The notes under the pieces are model-generated. The model was not told the origin of the DNA. It ran no database searches and worked only from the letters and a program-made list of their open reading frames with translations. 64,000 nucleotides of DNA, taken from contig NZ_MASR01000001.1 in the NCBI RefSeq assembly GCF_001758195.1, positions 2,170,001-2,234,000 on the forward strand, given 5' to 3'. Made by a program: the position numbers and the translations under genes. Shown piece by piece: positions 8,644-17,108 of this stretch (position 1 is its first letter; each line of letters opens with the position of its first letter). The DNA is from Pseudohongiella acticola. Lineage in GTDB: Bacteria; Pseudomonadota; Gammaproteobacteria; Pseudomonadales; Pseudohongiellaceae.

Positions 8644-9351
8644 GTGTTCCATTTTAACTGGAAACTGACGCTGTTTACCGTGCTGCTGCTGCCGCTTCTG
8701 GTCTACCTGGGTCTATGGCAACTCGAACGCGAACAGGAAAAACGTGACACGCAGATCGGCTTTGATGCAAAAGCCGCTGAGCAGCCGAGGCCACTGGCCG
8801 ACATCGACTGGGGTGCGACTGAGGATAATGCCTGGCGACGAATACAAGCCGTTGGTCGTTATGATGCGGACCGGCAATTTCTACTCGACAACCGGATCAA
8901 TCAATCAAGGGTTGGTTACGAAGTGATAACACCGTTTCAGACCGACAGCGGACTACTTCTGGTCAATCGAGGTTGGGTCGCTCAGGGTGTCGATCGCCAG
9001 ACCTTGCCCGATGTCGCCGTGACCAGAGATGAGGTGCGTATTCAGGGCACGATTTACGTACCCGGTGGCGATATCATGGTGTTGGGGCAGGAGGAGCCGG
9101 CCGGACAGAATCCTTGGCCGCGAGTAGTGCAAAGCCTCGACGTCAAGCAAATGTCGGCCTTATTGAACGAAACCGTGTTGCCATTTTCGGTACGGCTGGA
9201 ATCTGGCTCGCCCGGACTGCAACAGCTAAACTGGCAGCCTATTACCCTGAGCCCGGAGACCCATCGTGCTTACGCCGTGCAATGGTTTTTTATGGCCGTT
9301 GTGCTCATTATTCTATATTTGATTTTCAGTTTCAGACGCCCGGAGAATTGA
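8644..9351 (+). CDS. SURF1-family oxidase assembly protein
   Basis: Helps deliver heme a to subunit I. It has 235 residues, an N-terminal membrane helix (about 6-25), a periplasmic domain and a C-terminal helix (about 212-230), the classic two-helix SURF1 topology. Family motifs include LGLWQLEREQEK and LLVNRGWV. The start is GTG, preceded by AAGAGG. The next gene begins one base after the stop codon, so the two are co-translated. Confidence 0.92.
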   Translation: MFHFNWKLTLFTVLLLPLLVYLGLWQLEREQEKRDTQIGFDAKAAEQPRPLADIDWGATEDNAWRRIQAVGRYDADRQFLLDNRINQSRVGYEVITPFQTDSGLLLVNRGWVAQGVDRQTLPDVAVTRDEVRIQGTIYVPGGDIMVLGQEEPAGQNPWPRVVQSLDVKQMSALLNETVLPFSVRLESGSPGLQQLNWQPITLSPETHRAYAVQWFFMAVVLIILYLIFSFRRPEN

Positions 9352-9352
9352 C

Positions 9353-10006
9353 ATGAAAGATCTGACCAGCAGCAAACTCAAGCTTGCCTTCCTTCTGCTG
9401 ATTGCGTTTGTGCCCATTACGCTGGCTACCTTTGCCTTCCGCGCTGCCACTGAGTCCGGCGGATTTGGTGGTGATACAGTTAACAAGGGACACCTGATAT
9501 TACCACCGGCAGATATTACCGACCTGGCCATGTCTGACGCGGATGGCGCGCCGCTGTTCAGCAGCTTCGAAGAATTCGTGGCAACTCTGGAAAGTGAGGA
9601 AGAGTACGAAGCACAACCCTGGTTGATGGTATACGTCAACGCTGGGGCCTGCGATGAAGCCTGTGAGGAGCGCGTGTTTTATCTTCGCCAGCTGCATATC
9701 ACGCTAGGTAAAAATGTAGAACGTGTCCGTCGTTATTACCTGCACGCCGCGTCGGCGCCGATGGCGCAGGAAACGGTTGATCATTTCCGTGAAGAGTTTC
9801 CCAGTATGGGCGTTGCCTACTCGTCGGCCGGGCAGTTGCAACAAAACCTGACGGCCAATGGTGTAGAGATCGATCTGTCGAATGACAGCTATGTGTTTTT
9901 TATCGATCCAGTCGGTAACGTCATGATGTACTACGATGGCAGTCATACCACTGAAGACATCAAAACCGACCTGGACCGTCTGTTACGGCACTCCAGTCTG
10001 GGCTGA
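9353..10006 (+). CDS. SCO-like oxidase-associated membrane protein
   Basis: A 217-residue protein with one N-terminal membrane helix (about 11-30) and a periplasmic thioredoxin-like domain. CDEAC gives a Cys-x3-Cys pair like the copper site of SCO proteins, and FFIDPVGNVMMYY resembles the end of the SCO fold. The SCO copper-ligand His, normally just before that strand, is absent (the segment reads NDSYVFFIDP). It corresponds in position to the hypothetical gene between SURF1 and ctaA in Pseudomonas. A redox or copper role in oxidase assembly is inferred. Confidence 0.75.
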   Translation: MKDLTSSKLKLAFLLLIAFVPITLATFAFRAATESGGFGGDTVNKGHLILPPADITDLAMSDADGAPLFSSFEEFVATLESEEEYEAQPWLMVYVNAGACDEACEERVFYLRQLHITLGKNVERVRRYYLHAASAPMAQETVDHFREEFPSMGVAYSSAGQLQQNLTANGVEIDLSNDSYVFFIDPVGNVMMYYDGSHTTEDIKTDLDRLLRHSSLG

Positions 10007-10009
10007 CTG

Positions 10010-10366
10010 TTAGTGCTCTACATGGAGAGGGCTGCGATCGGCATCCTGGCCAAAGTACTGAACACGCGCGCCTTCAGTATAGTTGCCCTCTATCGCCATG
10101 AAAAAAATCAATAACAGCAGAATCATCGGTGGCCCCAGAATGGTGAGTGCCAGCGCCATTCTCTCCCAAACCACGTGCATGAATATGGCCAGAATAAAAC
10201 CGGCTTTTAATGCCATGAACACCAGAACCAGGGTCCAGCGCATAACACCCTGTACATCAAAATAATCCACCATGTAGCTGAACGCACTGAGTACAAACAG
10301 CAGTATCCAGATTTTTATATAAATGCCGAGAGGGTGCTGTTGAGGCCCGCTTGCTGATGATGCCAT
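10010..10366 (-). CDS. Cytochrome c oxidase subunit IV-family protein
   Basis: A 118-residue protein with three predicted helices (about 14-34, 42-66 and 73-97), the CyoD/subunit IV layout. It is the last gene of the second oxidase operon. It ends 3 bp from the convergent SCO-like gene, so the two operons meet tail to tail with no room for a terminator. An AAGGAG ribosome site precedes the start. Confidence 0.85.
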   Translation of the reverse strand: MASSASGPQQHPLGIYIKIWILLFVLSAFSYMVDYFDVQGVMRWTLVLVFMALKAGFILAIFMHVVWERMALALTILGPPMILLLLIFFMAIEGNYTEGARVQYFGQDADRSPLHVEH

Positions 10367-10433
10367 GTGTATTCTCCTTCAGCGGTTTAACAAAATTCAA
10401 ATGGGTCAGTGGTTTGCCGGTTCAGACGCAATC

Positions 10434-11135
10434 TCACAACAGATAGAAGAATGCGAAAATGAACACCCAGACCAGGTCAACAAAGTGCCAGTACAGGCCG
10501 GTGATCTCGACGATTTCGTAACCCTTCTTTTCGTAGTGTCCGAGCCAGACTTTGCGAGCCACAACCAACAGGTAGATAACACCACCGGTCACGTGCAAGC
10601 CGTGAAAGCCGGTGATCATGTAGAAGACGGAACCAAACTGGTCAGCCCCCCACGGGTTGCCCCAGGGCCTGACACCATACCCGATCAATTTCGACCACTC
10701 GTACATCTGCATGCCAACAAACGTCGCACCCAGTGCGGCAGTGGCACACATCAGAATCACGGTCTTCTTCTTGTCCTTGCGATACCCGTAGTTCACCGCC
10801 AAAGCCATGGTGCCACTACTGGTAATCAGCACAAAGGTCATGATCGCAATCAGGATCAAGGGTATCGGATCACTGCCAAAAAACGACAGAGCAAATACTT
10901 CGGTCGCCAGCGGCCATGGATCCGCCGTGGAGATACGAACGGTCATGTATCCCACCAGGAAACATGAAAAGATAAAGGTATCGCTGACCAGAAAGATCCA
11001 CATCATGGCCTTGCCCCACGGCACATGATAGGTCTGTTTGTCCGCTGACCAGTCGTTGATAAACCCGGTCACGCCATCGGCCGGGGGAGCCTGATTGCCA
11101 CTGGCGTTTGCATCAATTGTGCTGCTGTGACTCAT
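10434..11135 (-). CDS. Heme-copper oxidase subunit III, second operon, copy b
   Basis: A 233-residue, five-helix subunit III. Characteristic segments are MMWIFLVSDTFIFSCFLVGY, FYMITGFHGLHVTGGVIY and GLYWHFVDLVWVFIFAFFYLL. It is shorter than the seven-helix coxC protein of the first operon and belongs to the caa3/CtaE-type subset. The operon encodes two different subunit III proteins side by side; this is the second. Confidence 0.93.
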   Translation of the reverse strand: MSHSSTIDANASGNQAPPADGVTGFINDWSADKQTYHVPWGKAMMWIFLVSDTFIFSCFLVGYMTVRISTADPWPLATEVFALSFFGSDPIPLILIAIMTFVLITSSGTMALAVNYGYRKDKKKTVILMCATAALGATFVGMQMYEWSKLIGYGVRPWGNPWGADQFGSVFYMITGFHGLHVTGGVIYLLVVARKVWLGHYEKKGYEIVEITGLYWHFVDLVWVFIFAFFYLL

Positions 11136-11193
11136 GATAGATTCCTTTTTCTGTCTATTCTTGTATTCAATCGTGGATCGTCTGCGTGAGTGG

Positions 11194-11820
11194 TCAGGTT
11201 GATGCCAACAGATAGAAAAGCCCCGCCCAGATTACCAGCAGGAAATGCCAGTACCAGGCACACAGCTCAAGGCTTAGTCGGGCATCGTCGGCGTCCGTAC
11301 CCTTTGCCAATCTTAGCTGAGCCTTGGCCCAAACCCACAAGCCACCCAGCAAGTGCACAACGTGAATGCCGGTGAGCAGATAGAAGAAGGCATTGGCGGC
11401 ATTGACGCGCAGACCATGACCCGCCGCAAGAAGCTGTTCCGAGACACTGTACTGTCCGATGACAAACAGAATCGCCAGCACTCCTCCGGCCAGTGACAAC
11501 AGACCGGCACCGGATCCAAAGCGAACGTGGCCGGATTTGCGAGCCTGACTCACGGCAAAGTGAAAACAGGCACTGCTCAGTACCAGCACAGCCGTATTAA
11601 CCCACAGCATTGTTGGGGTGGCCAGTGGTACCCAATCGCCCACCGTCATTCGAATAAAGTAGGACACCACGAGCAGAGAAAACAGCACGCTGGCGCACGT
11701 GGCAAAAATCATCAGTGCCAGCTTTTCATTGGGCATGTTAAAGGCCGGTCTGGCCTCGATGCCCTCTGGCAGTCCCACGGTATTCCAGGGCTTGTTGGTT
11801 ACATCACGATAGAAACTCAT
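11194..11820 (-). CDS. Heme-copper oxidase subunit III, second operon, copy a
   Basis: A 208-residue five-helix protein with FYLLTGIHVVHLLGGLWVW and the C-terminal CAWYWHFLLVIWAGLFYLL, both subunit III hallmarks. It is only weakly similar to the downstream copy b, so the pair is an old duplication rather than a recent repeat. It starts 5 bp after the subunit I stop codon. The two may form one unit of the complex or may be alternatives; the sequence does not say which. Confidence 0.88.
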   Translation of the reverse strand: MSFYRDVTNKPWNTVGLPEGIEARPAFNMPNEKLALMIFATCASVLFSLLVVSYFIRMTVGDWVPLATPTMLWVNTAVLVLSSACFHFAVSQARKSGHVRFGSGAGLLSLAGGVLAILFVIGQYSVSEQLLAAGHGLRVNAANAFFYLLTGIHVVHLLGGLWVWAKAQLRLAKGTDADDARLSLELCAWYWHFLLVIWAGLFYLLAST

Positions 11821-11825
11821 AACAC

Positions 11826-13586
11826 TCAGACCCCCTTGTGATGAACAGTTTTTTCGTATTCTTCACCGGGCTCATTCTGCGGCACGAAATCCTTGTCCAT
11901 GCCGGGTACGCTGTAGTCATAGGCCCAGCGATAAACCGATGGCAGTTCCTCATCCCAGTTACCGTGCTTGGGTGGGGTATCAGGCGTCTGCCATTCCAGC
12001 GTGGTCGCGCCCCAAGGGTTGCCGCCGGATTTTTCTCCGTTCTTAAGGCTCCAGAAGATGTTGATGAAGAAAAGAATCTGGGCAGTTGCCACAAATATCG
12101 CTGCCAGTGTGATATTGGCATTGAGTACCTGCGCAGTTTCCGGAATAAAGTCGGTGTTGCCCATTTCATAATAACGTCGTGGCACGCCCAGGAAGCCCAG
12201 GTAATGCATAGGCAAATAAATCGCATAGGTACCCAGGAAGGTGCACCAGAAATGGATTTTGCCCATTTTTTCACTGAACATGCGTCCGGTCGCTTTCGGG
12301 TACCAGTGGTAAAGTGCCGCGAACAGCACCAGTACTGGCGAAACACCCATCACCATATGAAAGTGCGCCACCACAAAATAGGTGTCGGCCAGCGGTACAT
12401 CAATAACCACGTTGCCCAGGAACAGCCCCGTCAGGCCGCCATGAACAAAGGTGAAAATGAAGCCGATGGCAAACAGCATGGGTGTGTTGAGTCGAAGGTT
12501 ACCCTGCCACAGCGTCAGCACCCAGTTATAGACCTTGAGAGCGGTGGGAATGGCGATTACCAATGTCGTGGTGGCAAAGAAGAAACCGAAATAGGGATTC
12601 ATGCCGCTGACATACATATGGTGAGCCCAGACCATGAAGCTGAGCCCGCCAATGGCAATAATTGCCCACACCATCATGCGGTAGCCAAAAATATTCTTGC
12701 GCGCATGGGTACTGATGACATCAGAGACCAGACCAAATGCCGGCAAGGCGACAATGTAAACTTCCGGATGACCAAAGAACCAGAACAGATGCTGGAACAG
12801 GATCGGGCTGCCGCCTTCGTGTTCATTGGGTGCGCCCAGTTCCATCATCGCGGGCATAAAGAAGCTGGTGCCCAGAATCAAATCAAACGCCATCATGATG
12901 GCACTGACCAGCAGTGCCGGGAAGGCAAACAGGCCCAGCACTGTGGCCGTGAAAATACCCCAGATAGACAGTGGCAGGCGCATCAGGGTCAGGCCGCGGG
13001 TTCGTGCCTGCAGGATGGTGGTAACGTAGTTCAGACCGCCCATGGTGAATGCCACAATAAACACGGCCAGCGAGATCAGCATCAGCAGAATGCCGTATTC
13101 ACTGCCGGGGGTGCCATGTGAAATTGACTGCGGCGCATACAGCGTCCAGCCGGCCCCGGTGGGCCCGCCCGGCACAAAGAAGCTGGCCAGCAGAATCAGC
13201 ACTGACACCAGATAGAACCAGAAACTGAGCATGTTGAGGAAGGGAAACACCATGTCCCGTGTGCCACACATCAGGGGAATCAGATAATTGCCGAAGCCAC
13301 CCAGAAATAGTGCCGTCAACAGATAGATCACCATGATCATGCCGTGCATGGTGACAGCCTGGTAATAGAAGGCCGGGTTGATCCAGCTGATGGTATCGGG
13401 GAAGCCCAACTGCAGTCGCATCAGAATGGACAGCCCCAGCGCAATCAGACCAACAAAAATCGCGACGCCACCATACTGGATTGCAATGACCTTGTGATCC
13501 TGACTCCAGATGTATTTGGTGACAAAGCTCTGCGGGTCGTGCAGCGCGTGAGCATCATCCTGATCCGCTAATGGAACATATGCCAT
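11826..13586 (-). CDS. ctaD: Cytochrome c oxidase subunit I, second operon
   Basis: Catalytic subunit of the second oxidase, 586 residues with about 12-13 helices. It has WFFGHPEVYIVALPAFG (CuB His, channel Glu, cross-linked Tyr), WAHHMY, and DTYFVVAHFHMVMG for heme ligation, so it is also a type A1 enzyme. In the D-channel segment TRDMVFPFLNM the Asp and Asn are kept, but the usual Arg is Phe. Sequence and length differ clearly from coxA of the first operon, so this is a distinct enzyme, not a duplicate. A GGAGG ribosome site lies 8 bases before the ATG. Confidence 0.97.
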   Translation of the reverse strand: MAYVPLADQDDAHALHDPQSFVTKYIWSQDHKVIAIQYGGVAIFVGLIALGLSILMRLQLGFPDTISWINPAFYYQAVTMHGMIMVIYLLTALFLGGFGNYLIPLMCGTRDMVFPFLNMLSFWFYLVSVLILLASFFVPGGPTGAGWTLYAPQSISHGTPGSEYGILLMLISLAVFIVAFTMGGLNYVTTILQARTRGLTLMRLPLSIWGIFTATVLGLFAFPALLVSAIMMAFDLILGTSFFMPAMMELGAPNEHEGGSPILFQHLFWFFGHPEVYIVALPAFGLVSDVISTHARKNIFGYRMMVWAIIAIGGLSFMVWAHHMYVSGMNPYFGFFFATTTLVIAIPTALKVYNWVLTLWQGNLRLNTPMLFAIGFIFTFVHGGLTGLFLGNVVIDVPLADTYFVVAHFHMVMGVSPVLVLFAALYHWYPKATGRMFSEKMGKIHFWCTFLGTYAIYLPMHYLGFLGVPRRYYEMGNTDFIPETAQVLNANITLAAIFVATAQILFFINIFWSLKNGEKSGGNPWGATTLEWQTPDTPPKHGNWDEELPSVYRWAYDYSVPGMDKDFVPQNEPGEEYEKTVHHKGV

Positions 13587-13662
13587 GTAAACGTCCTCCC
13601 GGTATCAACCGAACCTGCGGTTATCTGTATTTTAGTTTTTTATATTCGTTTGTGACTCACCA

Positions 13663-15030
13663 TTAACGCAGGGTATTGATGTAGCTGATCACATCGTTCT
13701 GCTGCTCTTGAGTCCGCATGGCTTTCACCATCGACGTCATCTGGTAGCCGTAGTCATCTTCGCGATGAGCACCACGAATCCCGTCGCGGTAATTCTGCAA
13801 CTGGGTGGCAAGATACCAGTCATCCATGCCTGCCAGTGCCGGCGCATCGGTTGCCCAGCTGCCCATGCCGTCATCACCGTGACAGGACGCACAATTGGCG
13901 CTGTAGATGCGCATGCCGCGTGCCGGATCACCTTCGTTCTGGGTGGTAGCTGCGGGTGACACGGGCAACGATGCTATGTAGGCAGAGACATTGGCGCGCG
14001 CTTCCGGTGATGCCACCATATTCGCCATCGGTGCCATCATGCGACCAAATTCGTCATCTTCATGGGCGCCACGGACACCTTCCTGGTAGTAACGCAGTTG
14101 TCGATTGATGTACCAGGGCTGCAGGCCGGCAAGCTTGGGCGCGTTCATGGCCTGATTGCCTTCACCCTGCTGGCCGTGGCAACTGGCACAGACAGCATAG
14201 GCCTGCTGGCCTGCGCCAATGTCGGCGTCTTCGCGCGTCTGGGTTTCAGCGAATGTGGGTTGTTCCTGCAGCCAGCTGGCGTACTGTGCCGGTTCGGCCA
14301 CTTCTACGCGAGCCCGCATGATGTGATGACCAAGGCCACAATACTGTTCACACAGGATATCGAAGACACCGGTGCGAGTCGGGGTCAGCCACAGGTAGGA
14401 CACCATGCCGGGTACCATGTCCATTTTTATGCGGAACTGGGGCACGGTGTAGTTATGCAGCACATCACGTGAGCGCAGCAATGCCTTCACCGGTTGATCC
14501 ACCTGCAGCATCATGTAGGGTTTTTTGACGACCCTGTCGTCCTGACCGTTGGGGTCGTCGGGATTGATACCCCAGGGATTGGTTTCGGTAATGTGAGAAA
14601 TGTCGGCTGTGCCCATGACACCGTCGTCGCCCGGATAACGGAAGGCCCACTGCCACTGCGATCCGAAGGCTTCGAACTCGGTGGCGTCTTCCGGCACGGA
14701 CACGAACTGTGCCCAGACAAACAGACCGGGCGCCAGCATGGCAGCCACGCCGAGCGTGGTGAGCACAGTCAGGCCTGTTTCCAGTCGGGCATTTTCCGGT
14801 TCATAGACTGCCTTGCTGGGCTCACCTTTACGCTGGCGATAGCGATACACGCTGTAAGCCAGAAACAGGTTAACCAGAACAAAAACTAATCCGGTGACCC
14901 AGAATGTCAGCTCAATGGTGAAATCAACACTGGTCCAGTGCGATGCGATTTCAGTAAACCACCAGGGGCTGGCAAAATGGAAAACAACCGAACCGACAAC
15001 CAACAGGACGATAACAACAGCAATAGCCAT
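13663..15030 (-). CDS. ctaC: Cytochrome c oxidase subunit II with two cytochrome c domains
   Basis: Electron-entry subunit of the second oxidase, 455 residues from the ATG at 15030, which has AAGGA upstream. An upstream in-frame ATG at 15123 would add a Cys-rich stretch unlike any subunit II and is rejected. It has an N-terminal anchor, a second helix (WVTGLVFVLVNLFLAYSVY), a CuA domain with CEQYCGLGHHIM, and two successive cytochrome c domains with CASCHGQQGEG and CASCHGDDGMG. Two heme c domains on subunit II are less common than one and suggest direct electron delivery from a bc1 complex or donor. Confidence 0.94.
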   Translation of the reverse strand: MAIAVVIVLLVVGSVVFHFASPWWFTEIASHWTSVDFTIELTFWVTGLVFVLVNLFLAYSVYRYRQRKGEPSKAVYEPENARLETGLTVLTTLGVAAMLAPGLFVWAQFVSVPEDATEFEAFGSQWQWAFRYPGDDGVMGTADISHITETNPWGINPDDPNGQDDRVVKKPYMMLQVDQPVKALLRSRDVLHNYTVPQFRIKMDMVPGMVSYLWLTPTRTGVFDILCEQYCGLGHHIMRARVEVAEPAQYASWLQEQPTFAETQTREDADIGAGQQAYAVCASCHGQQGEGNQAMNAPKLAGLQPWYINRQLRYYQEGVRGAHEDDEFGRMMAPMANMVASPEARANVSAYIASLPVSPAATTQNEGDPARGMRIYSANCASCHGDDGMGSWATDAPALAGMDDWYLATQLQNYRDGIRGAHREDDYGYQMTSMVKAMRTQEQQNDVISYINTLR

Positions 15031-15353
15031 ACGCGGGATATCCTTGTGAAAGTGCGAGCACGGACAACAGTGGATACAGCAACTGTATAGCGAAAGATAA
15101 TAAAGGACCGCGGACCCCGACAAAGCGGGATCGATCGGGTATGAGTGTTGCAGTCACGCAGTTGACTACGAACGGTACTTTTAAGCACGTTCACAACGTC
15201 GCTCCCTCCTTTTATTTTTTATCTTTCGGATGGGTACTCAACGTGTAACATCGATCAATGGAGCGGAGCAGACAGTGTTGGCCACCGCCTGCTCTTCCGG
15301 ATCGTATAGTAATGTTCAAATCAGTGCAACAGCTCCAACCGTGTGGGCTGCAT
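15031..15353. other. Upstream region of the second oxidase operon
   Basis: This 323-bp gap contains no convincing gene. On the minus strand TTTGTC (15119-15124) and TATTAT (15097-15102) are 16 bp apart and could be a sigma-70 promoter for ctaC. No FNR-type TTGAT-N4-ATCAA site was seen. The part near 15353 follows the stop codon of the membrane protein gene and has no clear terminator. Confidence 0.35.
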
Positions 15354-15893
15354 TTATGCACGGACCATCTGCAGATCTGCAAATGGATTGAGAAAGTGGG
15401 GGTCAATCGCGGCCAGAGTTGCCTCGGTATGCTTCTGACTCATCATCTCTTTGATCTTTCCGATCTGATGCTCCTTGGCATAGATCAACACCAGATACTT
15501 GCCGGCCTTGATATCGTCACCGAAGCGGGCAATTTTCTTGTTGGTCTGCATGGTGCCGGTCAGGCCACCCACCCAGGCGCCAAAACAGGTCACCAGAAAC
15601 ACGATGCCGATATAACCGATCAGAGGGATAGGCATGGCAAAGGGTTCGGTGACTGCAGCCAGCCCGGCCAGGGCCAGACCGCCAACAAAACCCAGGGCGG
15701 CGCCGATAAACCCTTCGCGGATGAAGTCCAGGGACTCCAGATAATTGCTGGAGTGCAGATGCTCTTTGACCAGGCCGCTTTCATCCTTGCTGTGGATGTG
15801 CAGGAACCAGTCATCGATGCCAATAGCATGCAGATCATCAGAAATCTGATGTGTGCTCTTGAGGGTCGGTGACAGATAATAGATACATTTCAT
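15354..15893 (-). CDS. Conserved membrane protein of unknown function
   Basis: 179 residues. A soluble N-terminal part (about 1-55) begins MKCIYYLSPTLKSTHQ and contains several His and Asp residues. Two Gly-rich helices follow (about 60-82 and 88-113), then a soluble tail with AGKYLVLIYAKEHQIGKI. This arrangement resembles the DUF1269/general-stress-type family of two-helix proteins with ferredoxin-like flanks, but I cannot assign a function. It lies between the second oxidase operon and ctaB, divergent from ctaB. Confidence 0.75.
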   Translation of the reverse strand: MKCIYYLSPTLKSTHQISDDLHAIGIDDWFLHIHSKDESGLVKEHLHSSNYLESLDFIREGFIGAALGFVGGLALAGLAAVTEPFAMPIPLIGYIGIVFLVTCFGAWVGGLTGTMQTNKKIARFGDDIKAGKYLVLIYAKEHQIGKIKEMMSQKHTEATLAAIDPHFLNPFADLQMVRA

Positions 15894-16169
15894 CTAGCTT
15901 CTCCTTTTTAATTGTGGAATCGCTGCTACTACATGTATCAGTCTGGATGACTACTCATGAAATCAGACTAATAGGCACAGCTTTCGTTGTTTTTAGACTG
16001 TGCATGGCTTCAATTTACTCCGGATAATGCTAATTGTCCTCATTTTTTTCGCTAAAATGCCGATTTGCGGTACAATTGCCAACCCTCATAGACAAACTCG
16101 GCATGGGCTCCGCTCCAGTGTACGAACCTGGCCGATCCTGACAGAAGAGTTGGCAAAAGAGAGAGCCTT
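15894..16169. other. Divergent promoter region between the membrane protein gene and ctaB
   Basis: A 276-bp gap. TACAAT at 16071-16076 is the best -10 candidate for ctaB, leaving a leader of about 85 nt; no good -35 sits at the right distance. A TAAAAT at 16053-16058 is an alternative. On the minus strand a TTAATTGTGG-like stretch lies just ahead of the membrane protein start. No gene is seen. Confidence 0.3.
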
Positions 16170-17057
16170 GTGACAGAGCTTACACAGAAACAGACGGCCA
16201 GCTGGCGCGACTATTACGAGATGTGCAAACCTCGGGTAGTCATGCTGATGATACTGACGGCCATGGTCGGCATGTTCCTGGCGGTGCCAGGCATGGTACC
16301 ACTGGATGTGCTGATACTGGGCAATCTGGGTATTGCGCTGGTCGCAGGATCAGGCGCCGTGGTTAATCATCTGATTGATCGCAAGGTGGATGCCGTGATG
16401 CGGCGTACCCACAACCGGCCGATGCCCCAGGGCCGGGTTGAGCCCCGGCAGGCGGCCGCCTTCGCTGCCATCATTGGTGTTGCCGGTATGGCCATCATGC
16501 TGTTCTGGGTCAACGCGCTGAGTGCCTGGCTTACCCTCGCCTCCTTTATCGGCTACGCCTTCATTTATACCGGCTACCTGAAGCGGGCAACACCACAGAA
16601 TATTGTCATTGGTGGATTGTCAGGCGCCATGCCGCCCTTGTTGGGCTGGTCGGCAGTGACAGGTACCATTGAACCGGGTGCATTGATACTGGTATTGATC
16701 ATTTTTGCCTGGACGCCTCCGCATTTCTGGGCGCTGGCGATTCACCGCAAGGAGGAATACGCCAAGACCGGTATTCCCATGCTGCCCGTGACCCACGGTG
16801 AGCACCTGACCAAGATACACATCATTCTTTACACCATCATCATGGTCCTGGTCAGCATTCTGCCCTGGCTGATTGGCATGAGCGGCCTGCTTTATCTGGC
16901 GGCAGCGCTGATACTGGGTGGCGGCTTTCTTTGGTGGGCACTGAAGCTGATGTATCGTCCCAAGGCCTCAACGGCGATGGACACCTTCAAATATTCCATC
17001 GTCTACCTGATGGTTCTTTTTCCAGTGCTGCTGGTTGACCACTACCTGTTTGTCTGA
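16170..17057 (+). CDS. ctaB: Protoheme IX farnesyltransferase
   Basis: Converts heme B to heme O by adding a farnesyl group, the first step to heme A for both oxidases. It has 295 residues and about eight to nine membrane helices. NHLIDRKVDAVMRRTHNRPM carries the polyprenyltransferase N-x3-D-x3-D and R-T-x2-R-P pattern, and a second polar loop is near HFWALAIHRKEEY. The start is GTG with GAGAG upstream. The SCO gene follows. The heme A synthase gene ctaA, usually next to it, is absent from the window. Confidence 0.96.
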   Translation: MTELTQKQTASWRDYYEMCKPRVVMLMILTAMVGMFLAVPGMVPLDVLILGNLGIALVAGSGAVVNHLIDRKVDAVMRRTHNRPMPQGRVEPRQAAAFAAIIGVAGMAIMLFWVNALSAWLTLASFIGYAFIYTGYLKRATPQNIVIGGLSGAMPPLLGWSAVTGTIEPGALILVLIIFAWTPPHFWALAIHRKEEYAKTGIPMLPVTHGEHLTKIHIILYTIIMVLVSILPWLIGMSGLLYLAAALILGGGFLWWALKLMYRPKASTAMDTFKYSIVYLMVLFPVLLVDHYLFV

Positions 17058-17108
17058 CCGCTGATTACCAGACTGTTATCCTGAATATTGTTTTACAGGC
17101 GTCAAATT

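Noticed and set aside
11838-13121. Long 427-codon open frame antisense to the second subunit I gene
   Set aside because: Same effect as above; the product looks like a mirrored coding sequence and subunit I is clearly real.
15031-15123. Upstream extension of the second subunit II gene to 15123
   Set aside because: It would add a Cys-rich stretch before the membrane anchor and has no ribosome site, while the ATG at 15030 has AAGGA.
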